Both the position numbers and the translations under genes were made by a program. The notes under the pieces are model-generated. The model did not search any database. It was not told the DNA's origin and worked only from the letters and a program-made list of their open reading frames with translations. DNA of 64,000 bases from Paraburkholderia terricola (GTDB taxonomy: Bacteria > Pseudomonadota > Gammaproteobacteria > Burkholderiales > Burkholderiaceae): positions 80,483 through 144,482 of the forward strand of contig NZ_FRAB01000017.1 in assembly GCF_900142195.1 (NCBI RefSeq). The letters are read 5' to 3'. The first letter of the stretch is position 1. Every line of letters starts with the position of its first letter. Below, piece after piece: positions 19,917-28,527 of the stretch.

Positions 19917-20246
19917 GCGCGATGGTTTGAAGGCTGCCAGAGGTAAGGCGGCGGCATCGATCGCCGCCGCTCGAGTCACCGCGGGGCACCTCGCGCGAGC
20001 TGTTTCTAGCCGCGCTCGAATCGCGGGTCCACAAGCGGCGACCGCCGCTGTTTTCCGCGGCACACATCCCACAACGAATCGGCGCGGCAGGTTTGCCGGA
20101 TGAACGATAGCGCGTGAGCGTGAGCCGCTGGTTTTCCGCTGCGGCTCGGAATAATTCCCCTCAAATTACGGCGGACTGTCTTCCGGGTTCGTGCTCGTCT
20201 CGCCAGCGCACACACGCTGTGCGCGAGAGGCGCCGACTCGCCGACT
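19917..20246. other. Intergenic stretch with no gene recognised
   Basis: 330 nt between the DUF2968 gene and the small minus-strand protein. A GC-rich stem (GGCGGCG/CGCCGCC, 19947-19968) could serve as a weak terminator after the DUF2968 gene. Short open frames here lack ribosome sites and recognisable residues. Confidence 0.4.
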
Positions 20247-20447
20247 CTAATGCCGCTTCTTGCCCGCCGACGACACCTCTTTCACCGACACGTGATGCGG
20301 ATCCGTCATATCGACGGCGATCGGATCGCTGGCGGGAAAGCTTTCCTCGAGTGCTTCGTCGAGCCGGCTCTCGGCGGACTGAACCGACTTGGCGGACGGC
20401 CGCGCTTTCATGGGATTGCGGGGTACGGGCTGTTTCTGCCTGGTCAT
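20247..20447 (-). CDS. Small conserved protein with ESFPASDP motif
   Basis: 66 residues starting MTRQKQPVPRNPMKARP. The core DEALEESFPASDPIAV is a motif found in many short proteobacterial proteins of unknown role. The end is lysine-rich. ATG 20447 has AACGGAG at a good distance; the frame is open upstream but without a likely start. Probably cytoplasmic and largely unstructured. Function unknown. Confidence 0.65.
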   Translation of the reverse strand: MTRQKQPVPRNPMKARPSAKSVQSAESRLDEALEESFPASDPIAVDMTDPHHVSVKEVSSAGKKRH

Positions 20448-20657
20448 GACATGCTCCGTTGGACGCGAGTCAACGACTTCAGCATAACGCAAAGCGAGTC
20501 GCGGCGAGTTAAAAGCATGCTGCATTGACTCGTTCTCCGAGTGTCGCAGAAAAGCAGAGCGGGAACACCTACACATCCGCCGCATGCCATGAACCCGGGG
20601 TTGTCCAGTCGGGAAGGGAGCAGGAAAGGACCAGCGAACGACAAGGCAGCGAACAGC

Positions 20658-20885
20658 ATGAATCGAAAAGACCCCGCACGCACGCGGCGCTTTAACGCGT
20701 CACACGTCGTGGAAGCTGAGTTGGAACACCTGGAGTGGGCAACGAGACAACCGGCGCTGCGCATGCTGAGCGCCGGTTACTGGCGGCGCCGCGTGCTGGC
20801 GGTTAAAAGCGGATTTGAGTTGACGGAACGACAGGTGATGCGTCTGGAGAAGATCTTGCAGCGGCTCGGTCATCCGGCGGACTAG
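20658..20885 (+). CDS. Small hypothetical protein
   Basis: 75 residues, MNRKDPARTRRFNASHVVEA..., rich in Arg, Glu and Leu and predicted mostly helical (VMRLEKILQRLGHPAD at the end). The frame runs from 20541, but the segment before 20658 looks like untranslated sequence. No family was recognised. It converges on hfq2 with a 20-nt gap. Composition and internal helix pattern favour a real gene; the ribosome site is weak. Confidence 0.5.
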   Translation: MNRKDPARTRRFNASHVVEAELEHLEWATRQPALRMLSAGYWRRRVLAVKSGFELTERQVMRLEKILQRLGHPAD

Positions 20886-20905
20886 CGGGCCGCCGCGGCG
20901 GCCGT

Positions 20906-21433
20906 TTATTCGTTGGCGCCGTTACCGCCGTTTCCACCATTGCCGCCGTTACCACCATGATTGCCGCCGCCGTGATTACCGTCGCCGTGATTACCGTCGC
21001 CGCCGGTGCCGAACAGACGCCGCCGGCGCGTGACGACCACGGGGCCGTCGGACGTGCTGTTGCCGCGCTCGGACGACGAACGCTCCGAAGACGGCGCGCC
21101 ATACGACTCGCGCGGTTCACGCGGTTCGCGCGGCTCACGATGATCGCGTGGTTCGCGCGATCCATGCGGACCACGCGTGGTGTGTTCGCCGTGCGAAGGC
21201 CGCCCCGCGCGTGGCGCCGGACGCGTGCCGGTGTCGAGCTGGATCGTCGAGATCGCGCGCTTGTAGATGCCTTGCAGGCCGACAGGCGTGCGCAGCATCA
21301 CCAGATACTGATCGAACGACTCGATGCACCCGGTCAGGCGAATGCCGTTGACCAGATAGATCTCGACGCGCTTTCGTTCTTTGCGCGCAGCGTTCATGAA
21401 GTCGTTTTGCGGATGCGATTCTGCGGAAGCCAT
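20906..21433 (-). CDS. hfq2: Hfq2, RNA chaperone with long low-complexity tail
   Basis: 175 residues. The Sm fold occupies residues 8-72: [29 protein letters not shown] (Sm1) and [11 protein letters not shown] (Sm2, with the YKR variant of YKH). After it comes a tail of about 100 residues: an Arg/Glu/Pro/His section with REP repeats, then a Gly/Asn/His section with GNHG and GGN repeats. Burkholderia species carry a short Hfq and such a long second Hfq; this is the second kind. It binds sRNAs and mRNAs. ATG 21433 is chosen over a TTG two codons upstream because [11 protein letters not shown] matches the family start. A TAGAAT -10-like box lies at 21475-21470. Confidence 0.9.
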   Translation of the reverse strand: MASAESHPQNDFMNAARKERKRVEIYLVNGIRLTGCIESFDQYLVMLRTPVGLQGIYKRAISTIQLDTGTRPAPRAGRPSHGEHTTRGPHGSREPRDHREPREPREPRESYGAPSSERSSSERGNSTSDGPVVVTRRRRLFGTGGDGNHGDGNHGGGNHGGNGGNGGNGGNGANE

Positions 21434-21832
21434 GGACAATTCAGGTTAGAAAGACGGTTGTTCGCCGCGATTCTACCCTGTATGAGGGTGGAACGCGTCG
21501 GCGGGCGAACTGCGACCACTATAACGGCTTGTGCGCAGGGAAGCACCTGATAACTATTGACTGTAACGTTGAGTTACGAATCTGCCGACGAATCGCGCTT
21601 TCTTCCGCCATGCGCGGGCCGCCGGAATAGGTGTGGCGGAAAAAGATAGCCGGCGTGACGTTCGCGCGGAATAAATCACCACGTGCCAGCGTTAAGTCAG
21701 GCATGGCGGCGTTACATCGCACATAACGCATAACGCATTTCGCATCCCGCACGCAATCGGACGGATTGCAGCCGGCGGCCCACACTCCATTCACGCGCCC
21801 GCCTCGAGCCGGGCGCTCATCAGGAGACTCAT
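21434..21832. other. Intergenic region between hfq2 and the lipoprotein/ECF operon
   Basis: 399 nt without a gene. Going left: a TAGAAT -10-like box for hfq2 (minus, 21475-21470). Going right: TGTAACG (21562-21568), a 17-nt spacer and CGACGAA (21586-21592), which loosely resembles an ECF-type promoter and could be autoregulatory. Near 21721-21750 there is a short direct repeat of GCATAAC-like units. None of these is certain. Confidence 0.35.
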
Positions 21833-21970
21833 ATGAACGCATCCCGCATTTTTTCCACCCTCTTCGTGATGATGGCGCTCGCACTCGGCACGCTCGCGAC
21901 GAGCGCGTGCACGACGGCGGACAACAGCGCGTCGAGCACCAGCGGCGGCAGCAGTAGCGGCGGCTACTGA
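21833..21970 (+). CDS. Tiny lipoprotein upstream of an ECF sigma factor
   Basis: 45 residues: MNASRIFSTLFVMMALALG then the lipobox ATSAC, then a Thr/Ser/Gly-rich mature part of about 20 residues ending GGSSSGGY. AGGAG lies 7 nt before ATG, and the stop is 15 nt before the sigma-factor start, so all three genes look co-transcribed. The mature region is too short for an enzyme. It may be a structural or signalling lipoprotein like other small ones beside ECF systems. Confidence 0.7.
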   Translation: MNASRIFSTLFVMMALALGTLATSACTTADNSASSTSGGSSSGGY

Positions 21971-21985
21971 GCGTTTGCGCGCCGG

Positions 21986-22528
21986 GTGAGCTTCGAAGCG
22001 GAAGTGGTTGCGTGGCTCCCGCAGTTGCGCCGCTATGCGCGCGCACTGACGGGCGACCGCGCGTGGGCCGACGACCTCGTGCAGGACACGGCGGAGCGCG
22101 CGCTCGCGCGCTGGTCGGCGTTCCGGCCCGACAGCAATCTGCGCGCCTGGCTTCTGACGATCCTGCGGCATCTGTATATCGATCAGTTGCGCGGCCGCCG
22201 CGAGATCGCCGTCGACGACGAAAGCGCGCCGTGGCGCAATCTCGAAGCGCCGCATGGCGAAGTCGACGGTCTGGTGCTGCGCGATCTGCAGCGCGCGCTG
22301 TATTGCCTGCCGGTCGAGCAGCGTGAAGTGCTGTTGCTGGTGTGCGTGGAGGAACTGTCTTATCAGGAAGCGTCGAAGGCGCTCGGCGTGCCGATCGGCA
22401 CGGTGATGTCGCGTCTTTCGCGCGCGCGCGAGCACATGCGCGTGTTGCTGACGGTGGGGCCGGCCGACGGGGCGGCCGCGGGAACGGCGCGTAAGACCGC
22501 GCCGTTAAAAGTAGTGAGAAATCCGTGA
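21986..22528 (+). CDS. ECF-family RNA polymerase sigma factor
   Basis: 180 residues with only regions 2 and 4, as in ECF sigmas. Region 2: RYARALTGDRAWADDLVQDTAERALARW...LRAWLLTILRHLYIDQLR. Region 4: LPVEQREVLLLVCVEELSYQEASKALGVPIGTVMSRLSRAREHMR. The start is GTG 21986. Its TGA overlaps the ATG of the next gene by one base, showing translational coupling to the anti-sigma factor. It probably directs transcription of its own operon and perhaps the flavoprotein downstream. Inducing signal unknown. Confidence 0.92.
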   Translation: MSFEAEVVAWLPQLRRYARALTGDRAWADDLVQDTAERALARWSAFRPDSNLRAWLLTILRHLYIDQLRGRREIAVDDESAPWRNLEAPHGEVDGLVLRDLQRALYCLPVEQREVLLLVCVEELSYQEASKALGVPIGTVMSRLSRAREHMRVLLTVGPADGAAAGTARKTAPLKVVRNP

Positions 22529-23370
22529 TGAATAACGACGACCACGATTCCAGCTTGCCCGGCGGGCTCGATCTGCGAGCGCTGTCGGCGTTTATCGACG
22601 GCGAATTGCCGGACGCGGAGCGTGCCGCGGTCGAGGCGCAACTGCGGGAGCACCCGCAGGCCGCCGCGCGCGTGGCCGCGTGGCGCGCGCAGAAAGCCGC
22701 GTTGCGGGCGCTGTGCGGCGCGCCGCGGCACAGCGAAGCCGACGCGCGCCATGAGCGCAACGAGGCCGACGAGCCGGCCTTCATCGTGGTGCGCCGGCCT
22801 GCGCCGTGGTGGCAGCGCGCCGGCATCGCGGCATGCTGGCTCGCGGCCGGCGCGGGGCTCGCGCTTGCCTTGGGGCCGCTCGCGCCGCGCCTGACCGGCG
22901 GCGCGTGGAGCGGCTTGGGCGGCCAGCCGCCGAGCTTCGCCGAGCGCGCCGATATCGCCTACGCGGTGTACACGCCGGAGCGGCGTCATCCGGTGGAAGT
23001 GGCCGCGAGCGAGGAAGAGCATCTGATTAGCTGGCTGTCCAAACGCCTGAACCGGCCGCTCTCGGTGCCGTCGTTGCAGGAGTACGGCTATTCGCTGGTG
23101 GGCGGGCGTCTGTTGCCCGGCGAAGCGGGACCGGCCGCGCAATTCATGTACGAGAATCAGAGCGGCGCGCGGCTCACGCTGTACGTGACCGGCAGCGCGC
23201 GCGACGAAACCGCGTTCCGCCTGTTGCGCGACGGCAACCGGCGCACCTTCTACTGGGTCAGCGACGGCATGGGCTACGCGTTGTCCGGGCCGATCGCGGA
23301 AGGCAAGCTGCGCTCGATCGCCGTCGAGGTATGCAGCGCGCTCGGCGGCAAGCCGGAGGCGTGGCAGTGA
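22528..23370 (+). CDS. Membrane anti-sigma factor
   Basis: 280 residues. The N-terminal cytoplasmic part LRALSAFIDGELPDAERAAVEAQLREHPQAAARV is the anti-sigma fold, without the usual HxxxCxxC zinc site. One membrane segment lies near residues 97-118 (AGIAACWLAAGAGLALAL). The periplasmic domain contains ERADIAYAVYTPERRHPVEV and ends in a small alpha/beta part. Such proteins hold the partner sigma at the membrane until a signal triggers release. The 1-nt overlap with the sigma gene supports the pairing. Confidence 0.88.
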   Translation: MNNDDHDSSLPGGLDLRALSAFIDGELPDAERAAVEAQLREHPQAAARVAAWRAQKAALRALCGAPRHSEADARHERNEADEPAFIVVRRPAPWWQRAGIAACWLAAGAGLALALGPLAPRLTGGAWSGLGGQPPSFAERADIAYAVYTPERRHPVEVAASEEEHLISWLSKRLNRPLSVPSLQEYGYSLVGGRLLPGEAGPAAQFMYENQSGARLTLYVTGSARDETAFRLLRDGNRRTFYWVSDGMGYALSGPIAEGKLRSIAVEVCSALGGKPEAWQ

Positions 23371-23413
23371 GGCGCACGCCAATGCATCGTCGACATCTCA
23401 CGAGGGACACACC

Positions 23414-24991
23414 TTGACCCGCAGCCTGCCGCCGAACGTCTCCGCCGCTCAGTTCGACCGCGCGCTCGCCGGCTGGCGCGCGATCGTCGGCGAAGCGCAG
23501 GTGGTGAGCTCCGCGGCCGGACTTGCCGCGTATCTCGATCCGTTCGCGCCGGGCGAGCCCGCCGCGTTTTCGGCGAGCGCCGCGGTGTTGCCCGCCTCCG
23601 TCGACGAGATTCGCGCGGTGCTACGGATCGCAAACGAATTCCGCATTCCGTTGTGGACGGTCTCGACCGGACGCAACTTCGCCTATGGCGGCGCCGCGCC
23701 ACGGCTGCCGGGTTCGGTGGTGCTCGATTTGCAGCGGATGAACCGCATCATCGAGGTGAACGAGACGCTGGCCTACGCGCTGGTGGAGCCGGGCGTCAGC
23801 TACTTCGAGCTGCACGCGCATCTGCGCGAGAAGGGCTACCGGCTGTGGGTCGATCCGCCGGCGGCGGGTTGGGGCAGCGTGGTCGGCAATACGCTCGAGC
23901 GCGGCTTCGGCTACACCGCTTACGGCGATCATGCGGCGACGCAATGCGGCATGGAAGTGGTGCTCGCCAACGGCGACGTGTTGCGCACCGGCATGGGCGG
24001 GATCGACATCGGCACGGCATGGCAGTTGTATCAGCCGGGCTATGGGCCGTCGTTCGACGCGATGTTCATGCAGTCGAACTACGGCATCGTCACCAAGCTG
24101 GGCGTCTGGCTGATGCCCGCGCCGCCCGCGTATCTGCTCGGCGAGATCCAGTTTCGCCACGAAGCGGATCTCGAAGCGATCGTGGACATCCTGCGGCCCT
24201 TGCGGCTCGATGACACGATCCGCAATCACGCGGTGATCGAGGGCGGTGTGCGCCGTGCCGCCGGATTGTCGGCGCGCGCGCACTGGTACGAGGGCAAGGG
24301 CGCGATGCCCGAGAGCGCGGTGACGGCGATGCTGGAGAAGCTGAACGTCGGCCGCTGGAACCTGCATTTCGCGCTGTACGGCACGCCCGAACTGATCGAC
24401 GCGCGCTATGCGATCGTGCAGCGCGCGTTCGCTCGCGTGCCGCAGGCAAGGCTCTTCGCCGCGCGTTACGCGGGCGACGCCGAGCCCACCGCGGGCGGCG
24501 ATCGCAACCTCGCCGGCATTCCGGCGATGAGCGCGTTTCGCATGCTCGACTGGCGCGGCGGCGCGGGCGCGCATGTGGACTTCGCGCCGATCTGTCCGGC
24601 GACCGGCCGCGACGCGCTGCGCCAATACACGATGGTCAAGGCGCGCGCCGCGGAATACGGCTTCGATTACTACGGCGGCTTCACGGCGGGCGTGCGTCAT
24701 CTGCATCATATTTTCGCGGCGATCTTCGACCGCGACGACGCCAACCAGGTCGAGCAGGCCGGCTTGCTGCTGGGCTCGCTGATGAGCGACGCGCGCGCGG
24801 CCGGCTACGGCGAATATCGCGCGCATCTCGCGTACATGGATCTGGCCGCGGCGCAGTACAGTTTCAACGACGGCGCGTTGCTGCGGCTCTCGGAAACGAT
24901 CAAGGACGCGCTCGACCCGAACGGCATTCTCGCGCCCGGCAAGCAGGGCATCTGGCCGGCGGCGTGGCGCGACCGGCGCGGTTATACGTGA
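23414..24991 (+). CDS. VAO/PCMH-type FAD oxidoreductase (4-cresol dehydrogenase/vanillyl-alcohol oxidase family)
   Basis: 525 residues. The FAD-binding half includes PLWTVSTGRNFAYGGAAPRLPGSVVLDL and DPPAAGWGSVVGNTLERGFGYTAYGDH. The link SNYGIVTKLGVWLMP leads to the substrate-binding cap and C-terminal half (DYYGGFTAGVRHLHHIF), as in flavoproteins that oxidise para-alkyl phenols. The family often carries covalent FAD on a His or Tyr; I could not fix which residue. The start is TTG with CGAGGGA upstream; no ATG fits the N-terminus. There is no cytochrome c subunit beside it (no CxxCH in the next gene), so it may be an oxidase. Substrate unknown. Confidence 0.8.
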   Translation: MTRSLPPNVSAAQFDRALAGWRAIVGEAQVVSSAAGLAAYLDPFAPGEPAAFSASAAVLPASVDEIRAVLRIANEFRIPLWTVSTGRNFAYGGAAPRLPGSVVLDLQRMNRIIEVNETLAYALVEPGVSYFELHAHLREKGYRLWVDPPAAGWGSVVGNTLERGFGYTAYGDHAATQCGMEVVLANGDVLRTGMGGIDIGTAWQLYQPGYGPSFDAMFMQSNYGIVTKLGVWLMPAPPAYLLGEIQFRHEADLEAIVDILRPLRLDDTIRNHAVIEGGVRRAAGLSARAHWYEGKGAMPESAVTAMLEKLNVGRWNLHFALYGTPELIDARYAIVQRAFARVPQARLFAARYAGDAEPTAGGDRNLAGIPAMSAFRMLDWRGGAGAHVDFAPICPATGRDALRQYTMVKARAAEYGFDYYGGFTAGVRHLHHIFAAIFDRDDANQVEQAGLLLGSLMSDARAAGYGEYRAHLAYMDLAAAQYSFNDGALLRLSETIKDALDPNGILAPGKQGIWPAAWRDRRGYT

Positions 24992-25043
24992 GGCGCGCGT
25001 GGCACAACGTACGCGCGGCATGAAACGGCAAGCGGATCGAACA

Positions 25044-25508
25044 ATGGACCGACGCACGTTCGTATTGACAGGCGCATGGCTGTCCACCACGGCGGGCGGC
25101 GCATGGCCGTGGCTCGCGCAGGCGGCCGCGCGCGGCAACACGCTGGCGGTGGTCGATTCGACGCTGGCGTGCGGCCCCGCGTTCGCCGCATACGTCGCGC
25201 GCATGAAGCTGCCCGCGTTCGACACCGGCGACGACATCGGCGCGCTCTGGTACACGACGCTGGCGCCGCTTCTCAGCCGCACGCTCGCGCCGGCGCCCGC
25301 ATCGCTGATCGGCCTCACGCGCGCGTCGGATTACTTCGTGCTCAAGGAACTCGCCGTGCGCGCGGGCCAGATGGTGGCGCACAGCCATGAACAGAGCGCG
25401 GGGCGTGAGGTGGACCACCGGGTAGACCATCGGGCCGGCCATCAGGCAGGCCGCGGCGCGCAAGCACCCCACGTCGCATTCGTGCTGGCCCCGCGCGCGA
25501 TCCGCTAG
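25044..25508 (+). CDS. Hypothetical exported protein with twin-arginine-like start
   Basis: 154 residues. It begins MDRRTFVLTGAW, an RR motif followed by a hydrophobic stretch and AQAAARG, resembling a Tat-type signal. The mature part contains TLAVVDSTLACGPAFAAYVARM and SLIGLTRASDYFVLKELAVRAG, then a His/Arg-rich end. It has no heme motif and matches no family I know. A GTG at 24999 could extend it by 15 residues. It directly follows the flavoprotein, so a shared role is possible. Its 3' end overlaps the convergent DUF1571 gene by 4 nt. Confidence 0.55.
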   Translation: MDRRTFVLTGAWLSTTAGGAWPWLAQAAARGNTLAVVDSTLACGPAFAAYVARMKLPAFDTGDDIGALWYTTLAPLLSRTLAPAPASLIGLTRASDYFVLKELAVRAGQMVAHSHEQSAGREVDHRVDHRAGHQAGRGAQAPHVAFVLAPRAIR

Positions 25509-26485
25509 AACTTGTACGCCTTGTTCTTCGGATCGAAGGTCGAGTCGTCGAAGGTCTTCGGCGTGATGGTTTCGAAAACGATTCGTTCGAAGATCTTGCC
25601 GTCGTTGTCGTAAGACTCGACGCTGCGGAAATACGGATGCCGCAGATCGAGCCCGAGCGTCTCTTTCTTCGCGTAGAAGCGCGGCTGGCCGATCGGCGTT
25701 TCGAACGTGAAGGCCACCACGCGCACGCCTTCGATCGTTTTGACTTCCACCTGAACCGAGCGCGGCAAGCCGGCCTCGATGTATTTCTTGCCCTCGGCAA
25801 GGTACTGCCTGGCGATGTACTCGGTGCCGAGATCGCGCACGTGGTGATTCGATTGCGAACGGGCGAGGGCGCCGTTCAGCGAGGTCCACAGCGGCATGAC
25901 GTTCAGCATGCCGCCGAGGTGCCCATACATTTCGTCGGCGCGTTTGGACTCGTCGTAGATGATCTCCTGGCCCGCGTGCGCGCCGTCGGGCAGCCACTTC
26001 GCGTAGATTCGCAGCGGGTCGCGCGCGAGGCGCACAAGCATGTGATCGGGCTTATCGGGCCATTGACCGCGAATGCGTTCCGAGCGCGACATCGTGAACT
26101 CGTAGGACGCATAGCCGTTCGGCCCCGCCTTGATGTAGCGCGGCAACGCGAGCGGATCGAGCGACTGGAACAGCGCGACCAGTTGCGCGTCGTCAAGCGC
26201 TGCGAGCGCGCCGCTTTGTTGCGCGTCGCGCAGCCATTTGACCTGCTGATCCAGCGTGAGCTTGCCGACCTGCGAAGCCGGCGTGGCCGGCGCCTTGACG
26301 GCGCTCGCGGTTTCCAGCGGGGGCGGCGTGTCGTCGTTTTGCGCGAGGGCCGGCGGCATGGCCAACGCCGCGAGGCAGGCCCCCAGCGCGCCGAGCAAAC
26401 ATTGCCGCGACAAGCCGGCAAGCAACGGCCGCCATGAACGCATGTTGCTCAATCGGCGCAAGCTCACGGACATACTCTGCTTCAC
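25505..26485 (-). CDS. Secreted DUF1571-domain protein
   Basis: 326 residues. A long signal region ends near AMPPALAQ. The rest matches DUF1571: LDPLALPRYIKAGPNGYASYEFTMSRSERIRGQWPDKPDHMLVRLARDPLRIYAKWLPDG, then GQEIIYDESKRADEMYGHLGG. This domain resembles outer-membrane lipoprotein carriers in outline and is probably periplasmic. The start is set at GTG 26485 because GGAGAGAGA lies 5 nt upstream; ATG 26473 is the alternative. No operon partner is clear; fadD follows on the same strand, 63 nt away at the other side. Confidence 0.8.
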   Translation of the reverse strand: MKQSMSVSLRRLSNMRSWRPLLAGLSRQCLLGALGACLAALAMPPALAQNDDTPPPLETASAVKAPATPASQVGKLTLDQQVKWLRDAQQSGALAALDDAQLVALFQSLDPLALPRYIKAGPNGYASYEFTMSRSERIRGQWPDKPDHMLVRLARDPLRIYAKWLPDGAHAGQEIIYDESKRADEMYGHLGGMLNVMPLWTSLNGALARSQSNHHVRDLGTEYIARQYLAEGKKYIEAGLPRSVQVEVKTIEGVRVVAFTFETPIGQPRFYAKKETLGLDLRHPYFRSVESYDNDGKIFERIVFETITPKTFDDSTFDPKNKAYKF

Positions 26486-26548
26486 GAGTCTCTCTCCACG
26501 AATAGAGCGCCAATATGCATGAAGCTCGTGCAAGCAGCGCCTTACCTG

Positions 26549-28378
26549 TCAGGCAGGTTTTTGCTTCGCGAGTTCCTCGTCTCGCAGCGCGCGGCGCAGA
26601 ATCTTGCCGACGTTGGTTTGCGGCAACTCATCGCGGAACTCCACCTGCTTCGGTATCTTGTAGCCCGTCAGATTCTTGCGGCAATGGGCGATCACCTGTT
26701 CCTCGGTCAACGACGGGTTGCGTTTGACGATGAACACCTTTACCCGCTCGCCTTGCGCCGCGTCGGGCACGCCGATCGCCGCGACTTCGCGCACGTCGGG
26801 ATGCGCCGCGATCACGTCTTCGATTTCGTTCGGATAGACGTTGAAGCCCGACACCAGGATCATGTCTTTCTTCCGGTCGATCAGACGAATGTAGCCGCGC
26901 GAATCCATCACGCCGATGTCGCCGGTGGCGAGCCAGCCGTCGCTGTCGATCGTCCTCGCGGTTTCTTCCGGGCCGTTCCAGTAGCCTTTCATCACCTGCG
27001 GACCCTTCACGCACAATTCGCCCGCTTCGCCGATATTCGCCCACGTGCCGTCGTCCTTCCTGAAGCGCACCTGGGTGGAGGGCGCGGGCAAGCCGATCGA
27101 GCCTTCGAAGTCGCGCAGATGGGCGAGGTCGACGGGGTTCATCGAGACGATCGGCGAGCATTCGGTGAGCCCGTAGCCTTCGATGATCGGTTTGCCCGTC
27201 ACCGCCTTGAAGCGCTCGGCCACCGACTTTTGCGTCGCCATGCCGCCCGCCATCGCGAGCTTCAGGTTGGAGAAATCGCGCTGGCGAAACTCCTCGTTTT
27301 CGAGGAACGCGTTGTAGAGCGTGTTCACCGCCGTCATGCCGGTGAACTTCTCGTGGCGGATGATCATCATCACGCGCTTCATGTCGCGCGGATTGGCGAT
27401 CAGGATGTTGCGCCCGCCGAGTCCCATGAAAATCAGCGCGTTCACGGTGAGCGAATAGATGTGATAGAGCGGCAGCGGCGTGAGCACCGTTTCCGCGTCG
27501 CCGCTCAATTGCCCCTCGGCCCACGCCTTCGCCTGCAGCAGATTGGCGACGATGTTCCTGTGCGTGAGCATCGCGCCCTTGGCGACGCCGGTCGTGCCGC
27601 CGGTGTATTGCAGGAAGGCGATGTCGTCATGCGTGGGGCGCACGGGCGTCAAGGGCCGCGAGTAGCCGATCGCGAGCGCTTCGAGCAGCGGCACCGCTTT
27701 CGGCAGGTTATACGCGGGCACCATCTTTTTCACGTGACGCAGCATGAAATTGAGCAGACGTCCCTTCAGATTCAGCCCGTCGGCGAGCAGATCGCCGAGA
27801 CCCGTCACGATGACGTTCCGCACCTTCGTGCCCGGCAGCGCCTCCTCGACCACCTTCGCGAAGTTCTCGAACACGACGATGGTTTGCGCGCCGCTGTCCT
27901 TCAGTTGATGCGCGAGCTCGCGCACCGTGTAGAGCGGATTCACGTTCACCACCACCGCGCCGGCTTTCAACACGCCGAACAGCGACACCGGATACTGGAA
28001 CGTATTCGGCAGCATGATCGCGACGCGCTCGCCCGGCTTCACGCCGATACTTTGCAGATACGCGGCGAACGCGGTCGCCTTGCGGCCGAGTTCGCCGTAG
28101 GTCAGGCTCGCGCCCACGCTCACATACGCCACGCGCTCGCGGAACTTCGCGATGCATTCGTCGAAGAACTGCACGAGCGATTCGTATTGCGTGACGTCGA
28201 TTTCGTGCGGCACGTCGGCGGGGTAGGACGCGTACCAGATGCCGTCGGTGTTGGGCGCCTGGGCGGGCGCGTTGGCCGATGCCGGGTTCGGCGCCTGAGG
28301 GGGAACCTCGCTCGCCGCGTGGGCCGATGACGCGGACTCGGTCGGCGTCGAGGGCGGGGCTGGGTTGGGCTGGGTCAT
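26549..28378 (-). CDS. fadD: Long-chain fatty-acid-CoA ligase
   Basis: 609 residues. It activates fatty acids to acyl-AMP, then acyl-CoA, the entry step to beta-oxidation. Core motifs: FLQYTGGTTGVAKGAMLTHRN (AMP-binding P-loop), EGYGLTECSP, GWLATGDIGVMDSRGYIRLIDRKKDMI (A8), and the C-terminal lysine segment NVGKILRRALR. Compared with E. coli FadD it has an extra N-terminal run of about 45 Pro/Ala/Ser-rich residues. TCAGGAGACGACCG precedes ATG. It is the last gene of the minus-strand fatty-acid block. Confidence 0.93.
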   Translation of the reverse strand: MTQPNPAPPSTPTESASSAHAASEVPPQAPNPASANAPAQAPNTDGIWYASYPADVPHEIDVTQYESLVQFFDECIAKFRERVAYVSVGASLTYGELGRKATAFAAYLQSIGVKPGERVAIMLPNTFQYPVSLFGVLKAGAVVVNVNPLYTVRELAHQLKDSGAQTIVVFENFAKVVEEALPGTKVRNVIVTGLGDLLADGLNLKGRLLNFMLRHVKKMVPAYNLPKAVPLLEALAIGYSRPLTPVRPTHDDIAFLQYTGGTTGVAKGAMLTHRNIVANLLQAKAWAEGQLSGDAETVLTPLPLYHIYSLTVNALIFMGLGGRNILIANPRDMKRVMMIIRHEKFTGMTAVNTLYNAFLENEEFRQRDFSNLKLAMAGGMATQKSVAERFKAVTGKPIIEGYGLTECSPIVSMNPVDLAHLRDFEGSIGLPAPSTQVRFRKDDGTWANIGEAGELCVKGPQVMKGYWNGPEETARTIDSDGWLATGDIGVMDSRGYIRLIDRKKDMILVSGFNVYPNEIEDVIAAHPDVREVAAIGVPDAAQGERVKVFIVKRNPSLTEEQVIAHCRKNLTGYKIPKQVEFRDELPQTNVGKILRRALRDEELAKQKPA

Positions 28379-28527
28379 CGGTCGTCTCCTGAAGCGGTGG
28401 CTTCGTCTATTCGTGTGCTGGTCTCGCGGCCAGTCATTGAAGCAATCAAGGCAAATCTAGCGATAGCGTTTGAAGCGAAAACATGCGGTGAAACAAGTGC
28501 TAAAACAACGTTGAAACGGAGCGACGC

